Assembly: GCA_013398175.1 (NCBI GenBank)
Contig: VZRZ01003127.1
Location: 422,504-486,503 of the forward strand
From: Climacteris rufus
Lineage: Eukaryota > Chordata > Aves > Passeriformes > Climacteridae
Length of the DNA: 64,000 nt
Reading direction: 5' to 3'
Part shown: one piece after another, positions 51,970-63,339 of the stretch
Numbering within the stretch: position 1 is the stretch's first letter
Layout of the letters: each line of letters opens with the position of its first letter
The notes under the pieces: model-generated
Databases searched by the model: none
Seen by the model: the letters and a program-made list of their open reading frames with translations, nothing else
What the model was told of the DNA's origin: nothing
Program-made: the position numbers and the translations under genes

Positions 51970-54033
51970 TGAATGCAGCCCAGCCCAGCCCACCAGGATG
52001 CTTTGAAGGCTGCTGTTGGTGCCGGATCCAGGGAGATTGAGGAGCAATTCAAGAGAGAGGTGTGTGAATGCTCTCACACACTGACTGATTAAACAGACCA
52101 AAATCCCGAACTGCAGAGCACCAGCTGCCTGAGGAGTGCATTTCCATCCAGGAAGGGCTGGGATTTGCAGCTGCTGGGATCCATAAGCTGCAGTTTCTCA
52201 GTGCTCCATGAGCATCCTGGTCAATATTTGGGTCGCTTTTGGCTTTTCCAGACTCGGTAAACTGGGCTCCTCCTCCTCTGCTCCGGACACAGTTGGAAGG
52301 GGACAGCAGTTCCTGCCCTTCTCCTGCCACAAACCCTGCCTGCTTTCCTCTCCTCGCCTGCTTGTTCCAAAGAAATGAGCAGAGATGGATGAGTGGCTGC
52401 TGCCCTCTTTCAGGAAATCAGAGTCACCTTCAGCCGGGAAAAAAGGGTCATTAGGGATTGAGAAAGTGGGACAGTAAGGGAAGGATGGGATGGGATGAAA
52501 CAAGATTAGGTGAGAGAGGATGGGACCTGGATGGGACAGGATGGAATGGATAACTGCTGGAGGGAATCCAGAGGGATTTTCTCACCTTGAATCCTGCAAT
52601 CCCCTTTGAGGGAGCTCTCAGGGACAGAGAAGCTCTGTGCAGAAGTAGCACCATCATTCTCCATTACTTCCTCCCACCCTTCAGAAGGATTTTCCATCTC
52701 CTGAGCACTAAGTCCCCCTCAGTGGCTCCCTGAATCTCTGGCACCCTGAAGGGTGGAAACTGGGGGCCAAACCTGTCACAGGTTCGAACACCACCGAGGT
52801 CAGAGCACAAGCAAGGTGGAGACACAGCTGCAGTTCATTGTTTTGTAAAGGTCAGGTGACAGCAGTGACACCCACAGGGGATCTCCACACCTGGCAGAAG
52901 GGTGTCCTGCACTGTGTAAGTAGATATTTATGCCTTGGTATAAGCCCAACGAGGAGCAGGAATTAGGATCAGGAGGAGGCTGGCAGGGTGTTTAAAGCAG
53001 GGAGGGAACCAGAGCCATGAGCAGGTTCTCATCTGTATTTATGTGTGGCCATTCCCGCTGATCTCCCTGAGATAGAACAAATTGATCCCCGTGGTTTAAG
53101 AAATGAGATACCCAAATTGCAGACACAAATTTAAGTCTTTTCAATCTCCCATCCCTGTCCCTCAGCTCGGGGAGGTGCAGGGAGTCTCGCTGACTCCATA
53201 AAGTTCCAGGAGCTGATGTGCCCAGCTCCAGGCAGCCTCATCTGTCTCGATGGCAGCAATGAGCCTGCAGGACCTCAGATTTATTCCCATTTTTTTGGCA
53301 GGCATTGAAACTTTCTGCATCAAACAACAGGCAATCCTGCCTCAGCACAATGGGGACCGTGGTCCTCTGGGTGTCCTGGGACAGTTGTTCCAAAGATGAA
53401 CAGGGAAAGAGTCAATCCTTCACAAATTTACCCAGCTGGGCATTAGCCTTGCATTAAAACTTTCCATCCCTGGCTTAATGCAGCTTAATGACTTGTTTCC
53501 TCTCCTAATTGCTGCTTGGCTACCAGCAGATCCTTCCATCAGGTTATTCTGCAGGATGCCTGGGTGTTTTCCTGCCAGGCTACAATTAATTCACAAACCA
53601 CTGGAGTGCAGGAGCAGTTTAAGTGGTCTCCCCACATCGCATTACCTCGCACTTCTCTTTGCTGAATAATGACTCCCAGCCCATCTCCCAGGGATCCTGC
53701 CTTCCCAGGCTGCTTTCTCTCCAGCCCCTTTCCACGTGAATAATGTAAATATTTAGATCAGGCCAGAAAATCCTGTTGCCCCAAAGTTTCTTTTCTTTCT
53801 TGTGTGGAAGATGTTGAGCAACCTTTTGCTTGCATCTTCCAGGTTATTGTGAGGAATACAAATTTTGATAGATGGGTCCCAAAATCTGATGATCATATAG
53901 GATTCTATAGATTGTGATCCCAAAGGGAATTCAGCTTTGTAAATGAAGCTTGAGGCCTGAAATGGAGAGTTTGGGGCACTGCTGGACAGCTTTGCTCAGA
54001 ACAACTCAGGTTCAGGCTCTTCCCAGAATAGTT
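51970..54033. other. Unique non-coding stretch
   Basis: No gene or transposon is recognised. A degenerate GGATG-type simple repeat is listed separately. The remainder has moderate GC. Confidence 0.5.
52475..52553 (+). repeat. Degenerate GGGAT/GGATGG simple repeat
   Basis: gggaaggatgggatgggatg, then after an interruption gaggatgggacctggatggg, then acaggatggaatggata. Repeats of the GGATGG/GGGAT kind cover about 80 bp with interruptions. Confidence 0.7.
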
Positions 54034-54345
54034 CAATCCCAGACCAGTTTGGGTGGGAAGAGAATTTAAAGCTCATCTCATTCCCCCCCTGTGCCATGGG
54101 CAGGGACCCCTTCCACTATCCCAGGCTGCTCCAAGCCCTGTCCAACCTGGCCTTGGGCACTTCCAGGGATCCAGGGGCAGCCACAGCTTCTCTGGGCACC
54201 CTGTGCCAGGGCCTCCCCACCCTCCCAGGGAACAATTCCTTCCCAATATCCCATCTAACCCTGCCCTCTGGCAGTGGGAAGCCATTCCCTTTTTTCTTGT
54301 CACTCCATGCCCTGGTCACAAGTCCTTTTCCAGCTCTCTTGTCAG
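54034..54345 (-). mobile_element. CR1: CR1 LINE, 3'-end fragment
   Basis: 3' end at left (caatcccagaccagtttggg), then ccactatcccaggctgctcc, cttccagggatccaggggca, gggaacaattccttcccaat, ggcagtgggaagccattccc, ending near ccagctctcttgtcag. The ggatccaggggcag form of the usual ggatggggcag is shared with the CR1 at 50381-50655, so these two copies probably belong to the same sub-branch. Confidence 0.92.
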
Positions 54346-54565
54346 TGAGTGTTCCTTAACGATCAAAATTCCACAAATCCCAGCCCTCTTCTGCCCACTG
54401 TAAGTTTTCCAAGCTGCTCTAATCAAGGGTTGCTAAAATGATGCTGTTGCTGCTGTCCTTGATTTGCTGCTCTGTGGGACACTTCAGCCTTGGCTCTGAT
54501 GTCTCCACAGCTCTGATAACTCCCTGTGGAATTAAATTCAGCACTGTGGTCCTCAGGCATCCCAG
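54346..54565. other. Unique sequence between CR1 fragments
   Basis: About 220 bp with no recognisable feature. Confidence 0.5.
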
Positions 54566-54662
54566 TCATGGAATCAGAGAATATCCTGAGCTGGAAAGGA
54601 CCCACAAGTGTCATCGAGACAATGACCCAGGATGACATCAAGTAGAGTATCCATGCTCTGCA
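54566..54662 (-). mobile_element. CR1: CR1 LINE, short 3' tail, second subfamily
   Basis: gtcatggaatcagagaatat, cctgagctggaaaggaccca, caagtgtcatcgagacaatg: the complement of the GGGTCC...CAACTCAGGATATTCT-type terminus, the same subfamily as 1756-2280 and 28131-28455. It is short and decayed on the right. Confidence 0.8.
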
Positions 54663-54748
54663 CAGCCGGAGAAGAGGTACACGGACACACACCTGGGGTT
54701 TGGGGGATGCAGCTCTCACTCCTCGGTCAGGCCCCTGCTCAGCAGAGA

Positions 54749-54930
54749 ACCATGGAATCCTGGAATGGTTTGGGTAGGAAGGGACATTAAAGTGGGCAGG
54801 GACACCTTCCACTATCCCAGGTTGCTCCAAGCTCCATCCAACCTGGCCTTGAACACTTCCAGGACTGGGGCAGCCACAGCTTCTCTGAGCAACCTGTGCC
54901 AGGGCCTCCCCACCCTCCCACCAACCTCCC
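54749..54930 (-). mobile_element. CR1: CR1 LINE, 3'-end fragment with internal deletion
   Basis: accatggaatcctggaatgg, gggacattaaagtgggcagg, caggttgctccaagctccat, gagcaacctgtgccagggcc, ending ccaccctcccaccaacctcc. About 25 bp (the equivalent of ctcatcttgttccaccccctgccat) are missing between attaaag and tgggcaggg. Confidence 0.9.
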
Positions 54931-55465
54931 ATGGGGAATTGTCTTGGTCACAAGACGGGTCTGCAAATTCAAATAAACCCAAGGACTGGAGCTTCAGCAG
55001 AGTCCCCAAATTCCGGCCACCACAGGGTGAAGCTGGCAGCACCATCAGTGCTGCGTCAAAGCCTCCTCAGCCCTGCAGAAGCAGAAAGGAGCAAAGCACT
55101 GGAAGGAGCTGCATCCTGCCTGGATCCCCCACCCCGCTGAGCCCTCTCCATCCCAGTCCCAAAAGTCCTGAGTGATCAGTACAGGTTTGGGCACCTTCCT
55201 TTGTGTTGCTAAACATTTCCAGTGCTGATTTGCCAGCGGAGCAGGAGTGGGACCTGACTCAGTCCCAGTCCCTGGGAGCGCGGAGCACAAAGGCAGCGGC
55301 CCCAGGAGCGGCTGCCAGAGCGTCTGCAAGCTCTGACTAATCAAAGCAGCCTTGATTACAGCGAGTTTTGCAAAGGTTTCTTTGCAGGGATGATGCAGGG
55401 AGGCTTTCAAAGGGCCAGGCTGTCAGGCACTGGATGGGGGATATGATATTGAGGCCAGAGATCCT
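54931..55465. other. Unique non-coding stretch
   Basis: Moderate-GC sequence without a recognisable gene, transposon or tandem repeat. Confidence 0.5.
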
Positions 55466-55780
55466 GCAATATTTTCCTAGATTAGAGATTAACGCGCTTC
55501 TAATTAATTTTGATGCTGTGTAATACGATAAAGTTGTGTCTTTTTTGTGATGCTGGGCTAGCTCATAATCCAATCTTTAATTATTATCTCTTGCTTTTAA
55601 AATAAAGAAAAAGGCTATTACGTGATAATGCCGGCTGGGCAGCGGCCGTCGGGAAGCCGAGGGCTTTATACATTGATGGAGGCAGTAAATTTAAAGTCTT
55701 TTTTCCATTTAATGAGCTGGATTGTCTGAAGTATCTGACTGGCAAGAGGTTTGAAACTATAAAACCTCCCGGAGGCTGAG
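55466..55780. promoter_or_regulatory. Candidate regulatory block
   Basis: AT-rich, repeat-free sequence with gcttctaattaattttgatg, ccaatctttaattattatct, gctattacgtgataatgccg (TTACGTGA-type bZIP core) and cagtaaatttaaagtc, plus a small CpG cluster (gcggccgtcgggaagccgagg). The combination resembles conserved developmental enhancers. This is an inference; conservation is untested. Confidence 0.32.
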
Positions 55781-55903
55781 CACAGCCTTCCGACCTGGAT
55801 ATCTGGGGAGTGGGATGGGGATGGGGAGAGGTGGTGGCTGTGCCCTCGTTGAGCTCTGCCAGTAAAGGCAGGGCTGAGAAAGAGCCACAGAAAATAATTC
55901 AAG

Positions 55904-56018
55904 GGCTGGCAAAAAAAAAAAAAAAAGATTTAAAGGGNNNNNNNNNNNNNNNNNNNNNNNNNNNNNNNNNNNNNNNNNNNNNNNNNNNNNNNNNAAAAAA
56001 AAAAAAGCTTTAAAGTGT
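55904..56018. other. 57-N assembly gap between similar A-rich flanks
   Basis: N occupies 55938-55994. The left flank is an A run (about 16-17) then gatttaaaggg; the right flank is an A run (12 next to the gap) then gctttaaagtg. The two sides look like two copies of one unit, A(n)-G-A/C-TTTAAAG-G/T-G, so the gap may hide a tandem array, a slippage error in a homopolymer, or a false join. Confidence 0.9.
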
Positions 56019-56528
56019 TCCATCTGCTTAATTTATTAAAAAGGAGACAGAGAGGTGACTTGATTACCATGTCTAAGTAGCTTCACAGGGAGAAAATACC
56101 ACATACTAAAGGGCTCTTTAAGCCCTCGGAGAAAGGCAGAATGGGAACAAATAGTTTAAAGGCAGCCACAGAGCAAAGTTAAGTGAGAAACTGCAATTTT
56201 TTACAAAATATTGAGGCTGTGAAACCATCAGGGGAGGAGGGTTCTCTGAGGCTCTCGACATCTGTGGAACAAGAAGGGATGTGTCTCGAGGGGACACGTG
56301 CCAGCATCCAACTTCCCGAGAGCTGCAGGGTGTAGATCCCCCCGGGGTCTGGGGTGCAGGAGTTCATCTTTGAAAAATAAGCCTGAGGACCCCAAAAGCA
56401 TCACTCAGCCACTTCCCAAAATGATACAAGCAGTACTTTTTCCATCCCAGCAATCTCCACGATCAAGAGATATTTGTCTTCATTTACCACCAAAAGCATC
56501 AGCAATCCTTTCACTTTGTTTTCTCCCT

Positions 56529-56560
56529 GCAAACAAACAAACAAACCAACCAACAAAAAG
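56529..56560 (+). repeat. CAAA tetranucleotide microsatellite
   Basis: caaacaaacaaacaaaccaa, then ccaacaaaaag: four perfect CAAA units followed by CCAA variants. Confidence 0.9.
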
Positions 56561-57539
56561 CCTTTGCTCCTCAGGAAACTTTTTAACAGTCATGAGGTGT
56601 CCAGGAGCTGCTTCAGATGGTGGCTGAGCCGTCTCTCGCTCCCTTTCAACGCTCAGTCTTCTGGGTATGCATTTGTTTGCTTTTGTTTTGCTCTCAAATA
56701 AAGTTGTAGCTTTGTTCTTGCCTTTCCAAACGCCCTTAGTATTCCTGGTGAAAAGCCTGGAGATGATGCTGCCAGCTCCCACCAGCCTGATGGGAGCGGA
56801 CACTGATCAGACACGCGATTCCCCGGCATTTTTATTTACCAACAACAGGCTCTTATCTCCAGCTCTGCCCAGCTCTGGAAAAACTCCCTTTGGCCCTGCT
56901 GTTCCCCCTCCCAGACAGAGCTGAGATTTGTGTAACTGGCTCTGCCCTAATCTCTCGCCTTGATCAGAGCTTCATCCCACTTAGCTCCCACCCGGCTGAA
57001 TTTTTGACTTGATAAATTGGATGGGGATTTCTGCGAGATCTCAGGGCCTTCCAGGCTGCTCGTTGCTTGGCTGAACTTTGTCAAACACAAACCAAAGCGT
57101 GACTGTCAAGGGAGGTTTGGACCCGGCGAGTCAGAGGGAGATGGAAAGGCATTACGTGCCTCCAGTCCCAGGTCTTGTGCCGGGGTGTGGGATGGGGAGG
57201 CATCAGGGCTCCTTAGGCAAGAAAAAGAGACTTCTTTGACCTTCATTTCTATGCTCACATCTCTGCTAGAGCAGTTTGGACACCAGGTTTGATGGAGCGT
57301 GGGGCTGATCTGATAGTGCTGCTCGGATGCTCCGGTGGTGCTGAGTTATGGATGCGCCGCTAATGGCACAGCCTCGCCTCCCGGGAAAAGGGCTCCAGCT
57401 AAATTCCAATCTTTATCTCGTCCATATAGCCTGCACATACTTATGTGCATCTGTTATATCTAAATATTTATTTGTAGCACACCAGCAGAGGTCCTTTACC
57501 TCTCTATTTACTCTGCTTTGAAGTATTGATCTATAATTA

Positions 57540-57645
57540 CCCGTGAGTATCTTGCCTGTAAACATTTCCCTGCATATGTACTTATAAATACCACTTACCT
57601 AAATATCACCCTGCATTTCCACCTGTAAATATCACTTGCCAGGAC
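57540..57645 (+). repeat. Imperfect local repetition of CCTGTAAAYATY
   Basis: Over about 105 bp the phrases cttgcctgtaaacatttccc, tgcatatgtacttataaata, ccacttacctaaatatcacc, ctgcatttccacctgtaaat and atcacttgcc repeat a TRTAAATAY...C(A)CTTRCC theme with spacings of about 25-30 bp. Either a very old tandem duplication or chance in AT-rich sequence. Confidence 0.35.
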
Positions 57646-59083
57646 AGGGCCATGGCAAACTTCTTAAATCAGCCAGAGGAGGAGACTCTCCAGAACATTT
57701 TGTGCAGGTGGAGCAGAGCCCAGCTGGGCACAGGGAGCTGGGGCTGCTGGGGAAAGTCTGAGACCATTTTGTGGTTTCCATCTGTCCCCTTAAGAGGCAG
57801 AAGCTGCTGTTAATTTTCCTCTGTGGATGACCTTAAACTTCACTCCTGTCATTTAGGAGGTCATCAGGAGTAATTAGGAAGTCTAGCAATATTCCAGACC
57901 TATTGATAATGGTATTAATACAGAGCAGCTTTTAACCTGCAAAACATGATGGGCTTTAGGGACCAGACACGTGTGTGCCTATTAAAGTCATATGCTCCAA
58001 ACTGAGGACAAGCATCAGGAAGCTGAGCATGCTGAAGAGCTCCAGATGTTCCAGATGTTGAGACAGATGTTGGCAGAATTTCTCCTATGGTATCATAAAG
58101 GTCACAATCTGTACCAGTGAATCCACCTCAGATATGGGGATAACTGAAATTATAATGCCTCAAAAACAGGTTCCTGAGGGGAAGACAAAACATCTTGGAT
58201 ATATTATGGAAATAAATTTCTGGCTGAAAACATCAAGTAAAGCCCCAAAATATGCCAGGCACTGGGGCATCCTCAGTGAAGACCTGGAGGATACACAGAA
58301 GCCATAACTCCGGTTTTCACCTGAAGAGGTGCAGCACCATGAGCATAGTTACTACAAAAATGTTACTTTTCATCACAGATGAAAATCTGGGAGTTTTTTT
58401 CCCAAGAGGCAGCCAGTGCCAAACGCTTGGAGGGAGATGTGAGACACTGGATGTGCTGGATGACCTTGAGGAAGGGCACTGGAGGGTGCTGAGTGAGACC
58501 AGCCACGGCTCATCTGTCAGCTCCTTGCTCCAGCATCTGATGTGCTTTGGATGTAAAATTTGGATTTTGCTCTTTGGAAAGATATTTAGCTCTGGAAACT
58601 AAAAATATTTAGAAAGGGGGAATATTGCCTTCATTCCTGCAGGCTTCTCTCCTGATGTTTTCAGCTCTGCCCAAGTCCATGGCAGATTTGCCTTAGGAGC
58701 AGCTCTGAGGGCACAAAGGAGCCTTCACCAGGGGCCTGATGTCCCCTCTGAGGAGGGAAGCTGGCCTCTCCTTGAGGGAATTGGAGCAAAAATCTCCAAT
58801 GGAATCAGTCTGGAGGCCCAGAGCTGTAATCCAGGCACTCCCCATGCTGACACAGGACTGCCCAGCCATGATTCCTGTTATCTGGGAGTCCACATCCAAT
58901 ACATTATGGAAAAATAAATTTTACTTTAACCAAACCTTCTGCTTGGAAAGAGTACGGACGAATACCTAGTAGGAAGAGCTCTCCAGAGAAATGAAGTGCA
59001 TCCCTCCTGCAATGCCAGGACTAAAATGGACACTTTCACCCCTTGGATTGCTCCATGCCTTGATGCTCCAGTTTCTGAACTGT

Positions 59084-59102
59084 AAAAAAAAAAAAAAAAA
59101 AA
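59084..59102 (+). repeat. 19-base A homopolymer
   Basis: A at every position 59084-59102, followed by gggaaagaaaggggaaaaa. The upstream 100 bp show no AATAAA in the right place and no recognisable mRNA or LINE body, so it is not called as a retrocopy tail. Confidence 0.95.
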
Positions 59103-60220
59103 GGGAAAGAAAGGGGAAAAATTCAAAAGTGTGGGTTTCCATGGAGACAAGTGTTCTGTTCTAAAATCTGAGTGCAGGCAAGCTCTGGTTTTGGTGTTTT
59201 GATGCAGGTGCTTGGGTTTAACTTTAGAGCAAGGGGTGGCTGAGACTGGAGCTATTTGGAGGGGCTGTTATCTGGTGTGAGGGGTGTTTTGTAGGATTTT
59301 GGGGTATTCCATTGAAAAGGGGCAAGAAAACCCTCTTCATTCCTTTACAAAGGGGAAAAAATCAAACACACGGGGATGGTGGAATCATCTGTGGCACATC
59401 CAGCCCCTCAAGGTGTCTGTAATGGAAGACCCAACCTCCACCTGATGCCAACAGGGAGAAGATGTGTCCTTTCCCGGTCCTGAAGCCCATGAGAAAACAG
59501 GAATATCTTGACAAAGCCAGGAGCTCTGAGATGGAGGCAGTGGGGAAGAAAAAGGACCTTGAGCCACAGTGTGCATTTGCTTCCCACACATCTGCTCTCC
59601 AGGCAGGAATTTCACAAGCTCAGTAATGATGTGTTGGGTTCTTCACTCGGCTCATGAGCTCTTGATACTTTGGGCCTTAATTGATTGGCTTTTCATGGGC
59701 TTGATTGCAGCAGCACAGAGGAATCAGGAGCGAGGAGCAGGAGGTGACAGGAAGCGTTAGCACTTCATTTGGAGAGCCGGGCTAATGATTTGTGTGCGGG
59801 CAAAAAACTGGAATTAATTCTCGGGGAAGAAATCCTGCTTTGAGGGAAGTGAGACACCAAATGTGCTAATGACCTGTCAAAGCAGGTGCTGAGGAGCTGC
59901 TGCCCCAGGCTTAACCCCTCGCAGGATTGAGAGCAAAGTGTTTTGGAGATGCGATGCCAGGCCATGGGTGGGATGCCAGCCCTGGAAACTCCTTCCAAAA
60001 TATCTCCTTGGGGCTTCCTGAGGCTTCCCAAGGTTCAGGAAGAGTAGGCTAGTTGCCACCAAATGTCAGTGGGGGATTGAAACTCCAGCAGAGCCGGGGA
60101 TGGCTTCATTAATATATTTTTTTCAATTTTAAGATGATCATTTATTGAATAGGGAGACAGAGAAAAGTTGGAGAATATTTGGCAGGAGAGCTGGATGGAG
60201 AAAGCCTTTCTTGGTCCATC

Positions 60221-60530
60221 AATCATAGAACAGAATAATGGAATAACTTAGGTTGGAAAAGCCCTCAGAGGTCATTGAGTCCAGCCATTCCCCCACCACT
60301 GCAAAGGCCACCACTGACCCTTGTTCCCAGGTGCCACATCCACACGACTTCTAAATCCCTCCAGGGATGGGGACTGCACCACTGCCTGATCAGTCTGTGC
60401 CAACTCTTTCCATGAAGAAATTTTCCTTCATATCCAATCTAAACCTCCCATGGTGCAACTTGAGACCATTTCCTCTTATCCTATCCCTTGTTCCCTGGGA
60501 GCAGAGCCCAAGCCCCCCTGGCTGCCCCAC
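60221..60530 (-). mobile_element. CR1: CR1 LINE, 3'-end fragment, older subfamily
   Basis: 3' end at left (aatcatagaacagaataatg, then gaataacttaggttggaaaa). The wording gccctcagaggtcattgagt, gccacatccacacgacttct, gggatggggactgcaccact, gaagaaattttccttcatat, ccaatctaaacctcccatgg and ccatttcctcttatcctatc belongs to a CR1 subfamily different from the other three here. About 310 bp are kept, more diverged than the dominant type. Confidence 0.9.
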
Positions 60531-60689
60531 CTGTCAGGGAATTGTGGAAAGACAGAAGAAGAGATGGACATCAGGACATGGATGAGGGCAGCAAGAAGGA
60601 TGAACGCTGTGCCTCTGTACATCCCCAGTGTGCAGCACCCCACTGTGAGAACCTGGTACAGAAATGTACATTCCATGGTTCTCCATCCT
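60531..60689. other. Unique sequence between two CR1 fragments
   Basis: About 160 bp with no recognisable feature. The two CR1 3' bodies on either side face opposite directions. Confidence 0.5.
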
Positions 60690-60842
60690 GGGAGTCCCTG
60701 GAAGTATCCGAGGCAGGTCTGGATGGGGCTTGGAGCAGCCTGGTCTAGTGGAAGGTGTCTCTGCCCATGGCACGGGGTGGAATGAGATGGGATTTAAGGT
60801 CCCTTCTAACCCAAACCAGTCTGAGATCCTGGGATTCTGTGG
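60690..60842 (+). mobile_element. CR1: CR1 LINE, 3'-end fragment
   Basis: Sense strand: gggagtccctggaagtatcc, gaggcaggtctggatggggc, ttggagcagcctggtctagt, gatgggatttaaggtccctt, ending gatcctgggattctgtgggg. Dominant subfamily, 3' end nearly intact. Confidence 0.92.
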
Positions 60843-61384
60843 GGCTGTTGCTTTCTCAGCACATCTGTTGCTTCTTGCAGGTGTCCTCTAAGCCATCCCT
60901 GATGCAGAAATGGCTCCTGCACAAGGTGGCTTTGAACCCCTCCTTTATTTAGAGATCCCATCCCTCCATGGAGGATTCTGCCAGGATGATTTCCTCATGG
61001 ATTTACTCATGGCACCAGTCCTGAGAGCAGAGTGGAGAAAAGCAGCTCTCCTAAACTCTGCCTACAGTGGGAATATGAATGTTTTGTTTCAGTAACATTT
61101 AACAGTGATTGCCTGGGCGACCTCTGCCCTGCTGTGATTAAATATTAATATTCTTCTAGTCTGGGCTCTTGCTCTGCTTTTCGTCCTCTGGTTTCTAAAT
61201 TAAGCTGCCTGGCTTTGGCCTTCCTTTGGAGCACAGGAATGCGTACGGATGAGGAATGGGAAGCAGTGCTGAATTCACCGCCCCAACCAAGCCCTGAGCT
61301 TTGCTCTGAGCTTTACAGGGGGAAAAAAAAAGAGCTGGACTATAAAGTTGCTGAACTCAGGGGAATTTAATAACACTCAGCCAC

Positions 61385-61535
61385 CAGCAAAGCGATTAAA
61401 CGCCGGGGCCTAATTCCGCGAGTGCCTCGCTGATGGTTTCCCCGGCTGCCGGCGGCACAATGGGACTAATCTGGGAAGGGGCCGCTCGTTATCACATCCG
61501 CCCGGCAGGGACAGGGATGCGGCTGGAATGAGCTG
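61385..61535. promoter_or_regulatory. Candidate regulatory block
   Basis: Unique sequence mixing preserved CpGs with homeodomain-like and GATA-like cores (cctaattccgcgagtg, gggactaatctggg, cgctcgttatcacatccgcc). It has no repeat signature. Composition-based inference only. Confidence 0.22.
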
Positions 61536-61889
61536 CTGGGCTTTTTGCAGCGGTGATGGAGGGGATGAGGGAAGAGGGCGGCAGGTTGGTGGCTGGTTTG
61601 CTGTGGATTTTGGGGGTCTGGTTGCCTTTGGGGTACCTGATGCAGGGAGAGGGATGTGGGCATGGATGTAGGATACTCGAAGGAGGAGGAAGGCAGAGGG
61701 AGGGGTGAGTGTCTGAAGCAGGGCTGTGCTCCTGCTCCTTTTCTGCTGGATGGTTTCAGGTTTCAGCTTTTCACTCAAAATAAGCTCCATTTTGCCTTAA
61801 ATTTCCTCTGTAAGATGTACATAAGAGATGCCACATACTTTCTGCTCTGGACAGAGCAACGTTCCTGCTGCATCATCCTCTTTTCTGAG

Positions 61890-61976
61890 TTGTTTTTTTG
61901 TTGTTGTTGTTGTTTGCTTTGGTTGTTGTTGTTGTGGCAGGTTTTTTTTGTTTGTTTGGTTGGGTTTTTTTTGAGA
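61890..61976 (+). repeat. T/G-rich compound microsatellite (TTG)n and (TTTG)n
   Basis: gtttttttgttgttgttgtt, gtttgctttggttgttgttg, ttgtggcaggttttttttgt, ttgtttggttgggttttttt: four or more TTG units, a second TTG block, then TTTG units and T runs over about 85 bp. Confidence 0.92.
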
Positions 61977-62503
61977 AAACTCTGTATTAGTTGGATTTGG
62001 GAATGCCTCAGGGGCTTGCTTGCTCTTTTCCGACAGCAGCAGGAGCCAGCCCCCGAAACAGAGCCCAGGATGCTCCGGAGCCGCAGCAGAACCCTGCGTT
62101 CCCTCCATGCCGGCGCCGCTTCCCGCTGCTCCCTCTCTGCGCCTCCACAGCAGATGATTTGCCCGACCTTTAGACGGGAGATGTTCAAAACCCAGCCAGG
62201 CTGATCGGGAATTTAATGCTGATTGAGGAGGTAATGTGGCTGTTCCCGACGCGCCCCGGCGGGCTGGGGGCACTTCCACGCTCCCGACAGCGAGAGCTCC
62301 AAATGGACTCCACTGCCACGTCCCTGTGCAGTCCGAGGGGATCATTTATTTTGGTTTTGAGGATCAAAGTGTGTGAATGCCGGTGTCTCGCTGCTGCAGA
62401 GGTTGAAAACCTGAGCTGTTCAACAGCTGTGCAATGGCTGAGGGGCTCCAGCCCAGAGGAGCCTGAATCCGAGAGGTCGGAAAAGCATCTCTGAGCTGCT
62501 CCA

Positions 62504-62563
62504 GGTACCATATCCCGTATTTAGGCACCACATTCCATATTTGGGCACCATATCCCATATTTC
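62504..62563 (+). repeat. 20-bp unit tandemly triplicated, with a CArG box
   Basis: Three consecutive 20-bp copies of GGYACCAYATYCCRTATTTN lie at 62504-62523, 62524-62543 and 62544-62563, with two to four differences between copies. At the second/third junction 62535-62544 reads CCATATTTGG, a perfect CArG box CC(A/T)6GG, the SRF site. The other copies miss it by one or two bases (ccgtatttagg, ccatatttctcc). Confidence 0.9.
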
Positions 62564-63339
62564 TCCAGCTTCCAGCATTCCTACATCTCTGCTTTATAGA
62601 GGACAACCATGTCTAATGGTGGGGTGAGAGCAAGACCTGTAATCCCATAGGGGAAACCAGGGAATGCAAGGAAATTTTCTCATGGAAAGCCATGGCAGGA
62701 TCGCTAGGACAGAGTTAATCCTTTTAAAACAGGTTCAGGGCACTTTGCTAAAGAAGTCATGTGCTGAAAAGATTCAAGGGTGTGATGCCTTTGGAATAAA
62801 AGTCTCTGCTCCTCCCAGCCCTGCCTTGCAGGAGGACGTGGCCATTCCCTGGAGATCTGGGATCTCCCGTGGAAAGCACCTCCTTTTGCAACCCTTTGCC
62901 AACAGCCACGTTGTTCCAGCTCCAAAAAATAACAAAGTTGGGGAAGAAGAAGGACAACAAAATATATCCCACTGTAAACAAACATGTCAATTAGTGTAAT
63001 CAGCTCTAATGAGGAAAGGGAAGCCAAATTCAACACTTTGAGTGGTTGTTTGGGTCGGCTCATCGCAGGCAAGCCCAGCTCCTCCACCCCACGTGTGTTG
63101 GGGCAGTTGGGGTGTGATGGCCACGCCATCCCCCCTGGATTTGGGATCAGTGCTGTGTCACTTTTCCTCCTGCCCCGATTTTGGGAAGGGGACGGGCGGT
63201 GCATCCCGACTCTCAGCGTTCAGTCGCGAACAAAAGGCGCTGATTTATAATTTGCTGTTATTGTGCTGCTTCTCCACCATCCCGAGCCAGCCCTGCCAGT
63301 TGGGCCTTGGGACCGGCAGGAAGAATTGCTCTGCCTCAC

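Larger units (their letters stand above)
56019..60220. other. Long unique non-coding stretch
   Basis: About 4.2 kb without a recognisable gene or modern transposon. Small repeats are listed separately. The part at 57400-57650 is AT-rich with recurring CCTGTAAAYATYNC phrases (gcctgtaaacatttccctgc, cacctgtaaatatcacttgc), an imperfect local repetition. Open frames up to 116 codons are unrecognised. Confidence 0.5.

Noticed and set aside
59084..59102. A19 run as the poly(A) tail of a processed pseudogene
   Set aside because: No polyadenylation signal or transcript-like body was recognised upstream and no target-site duplication was found.
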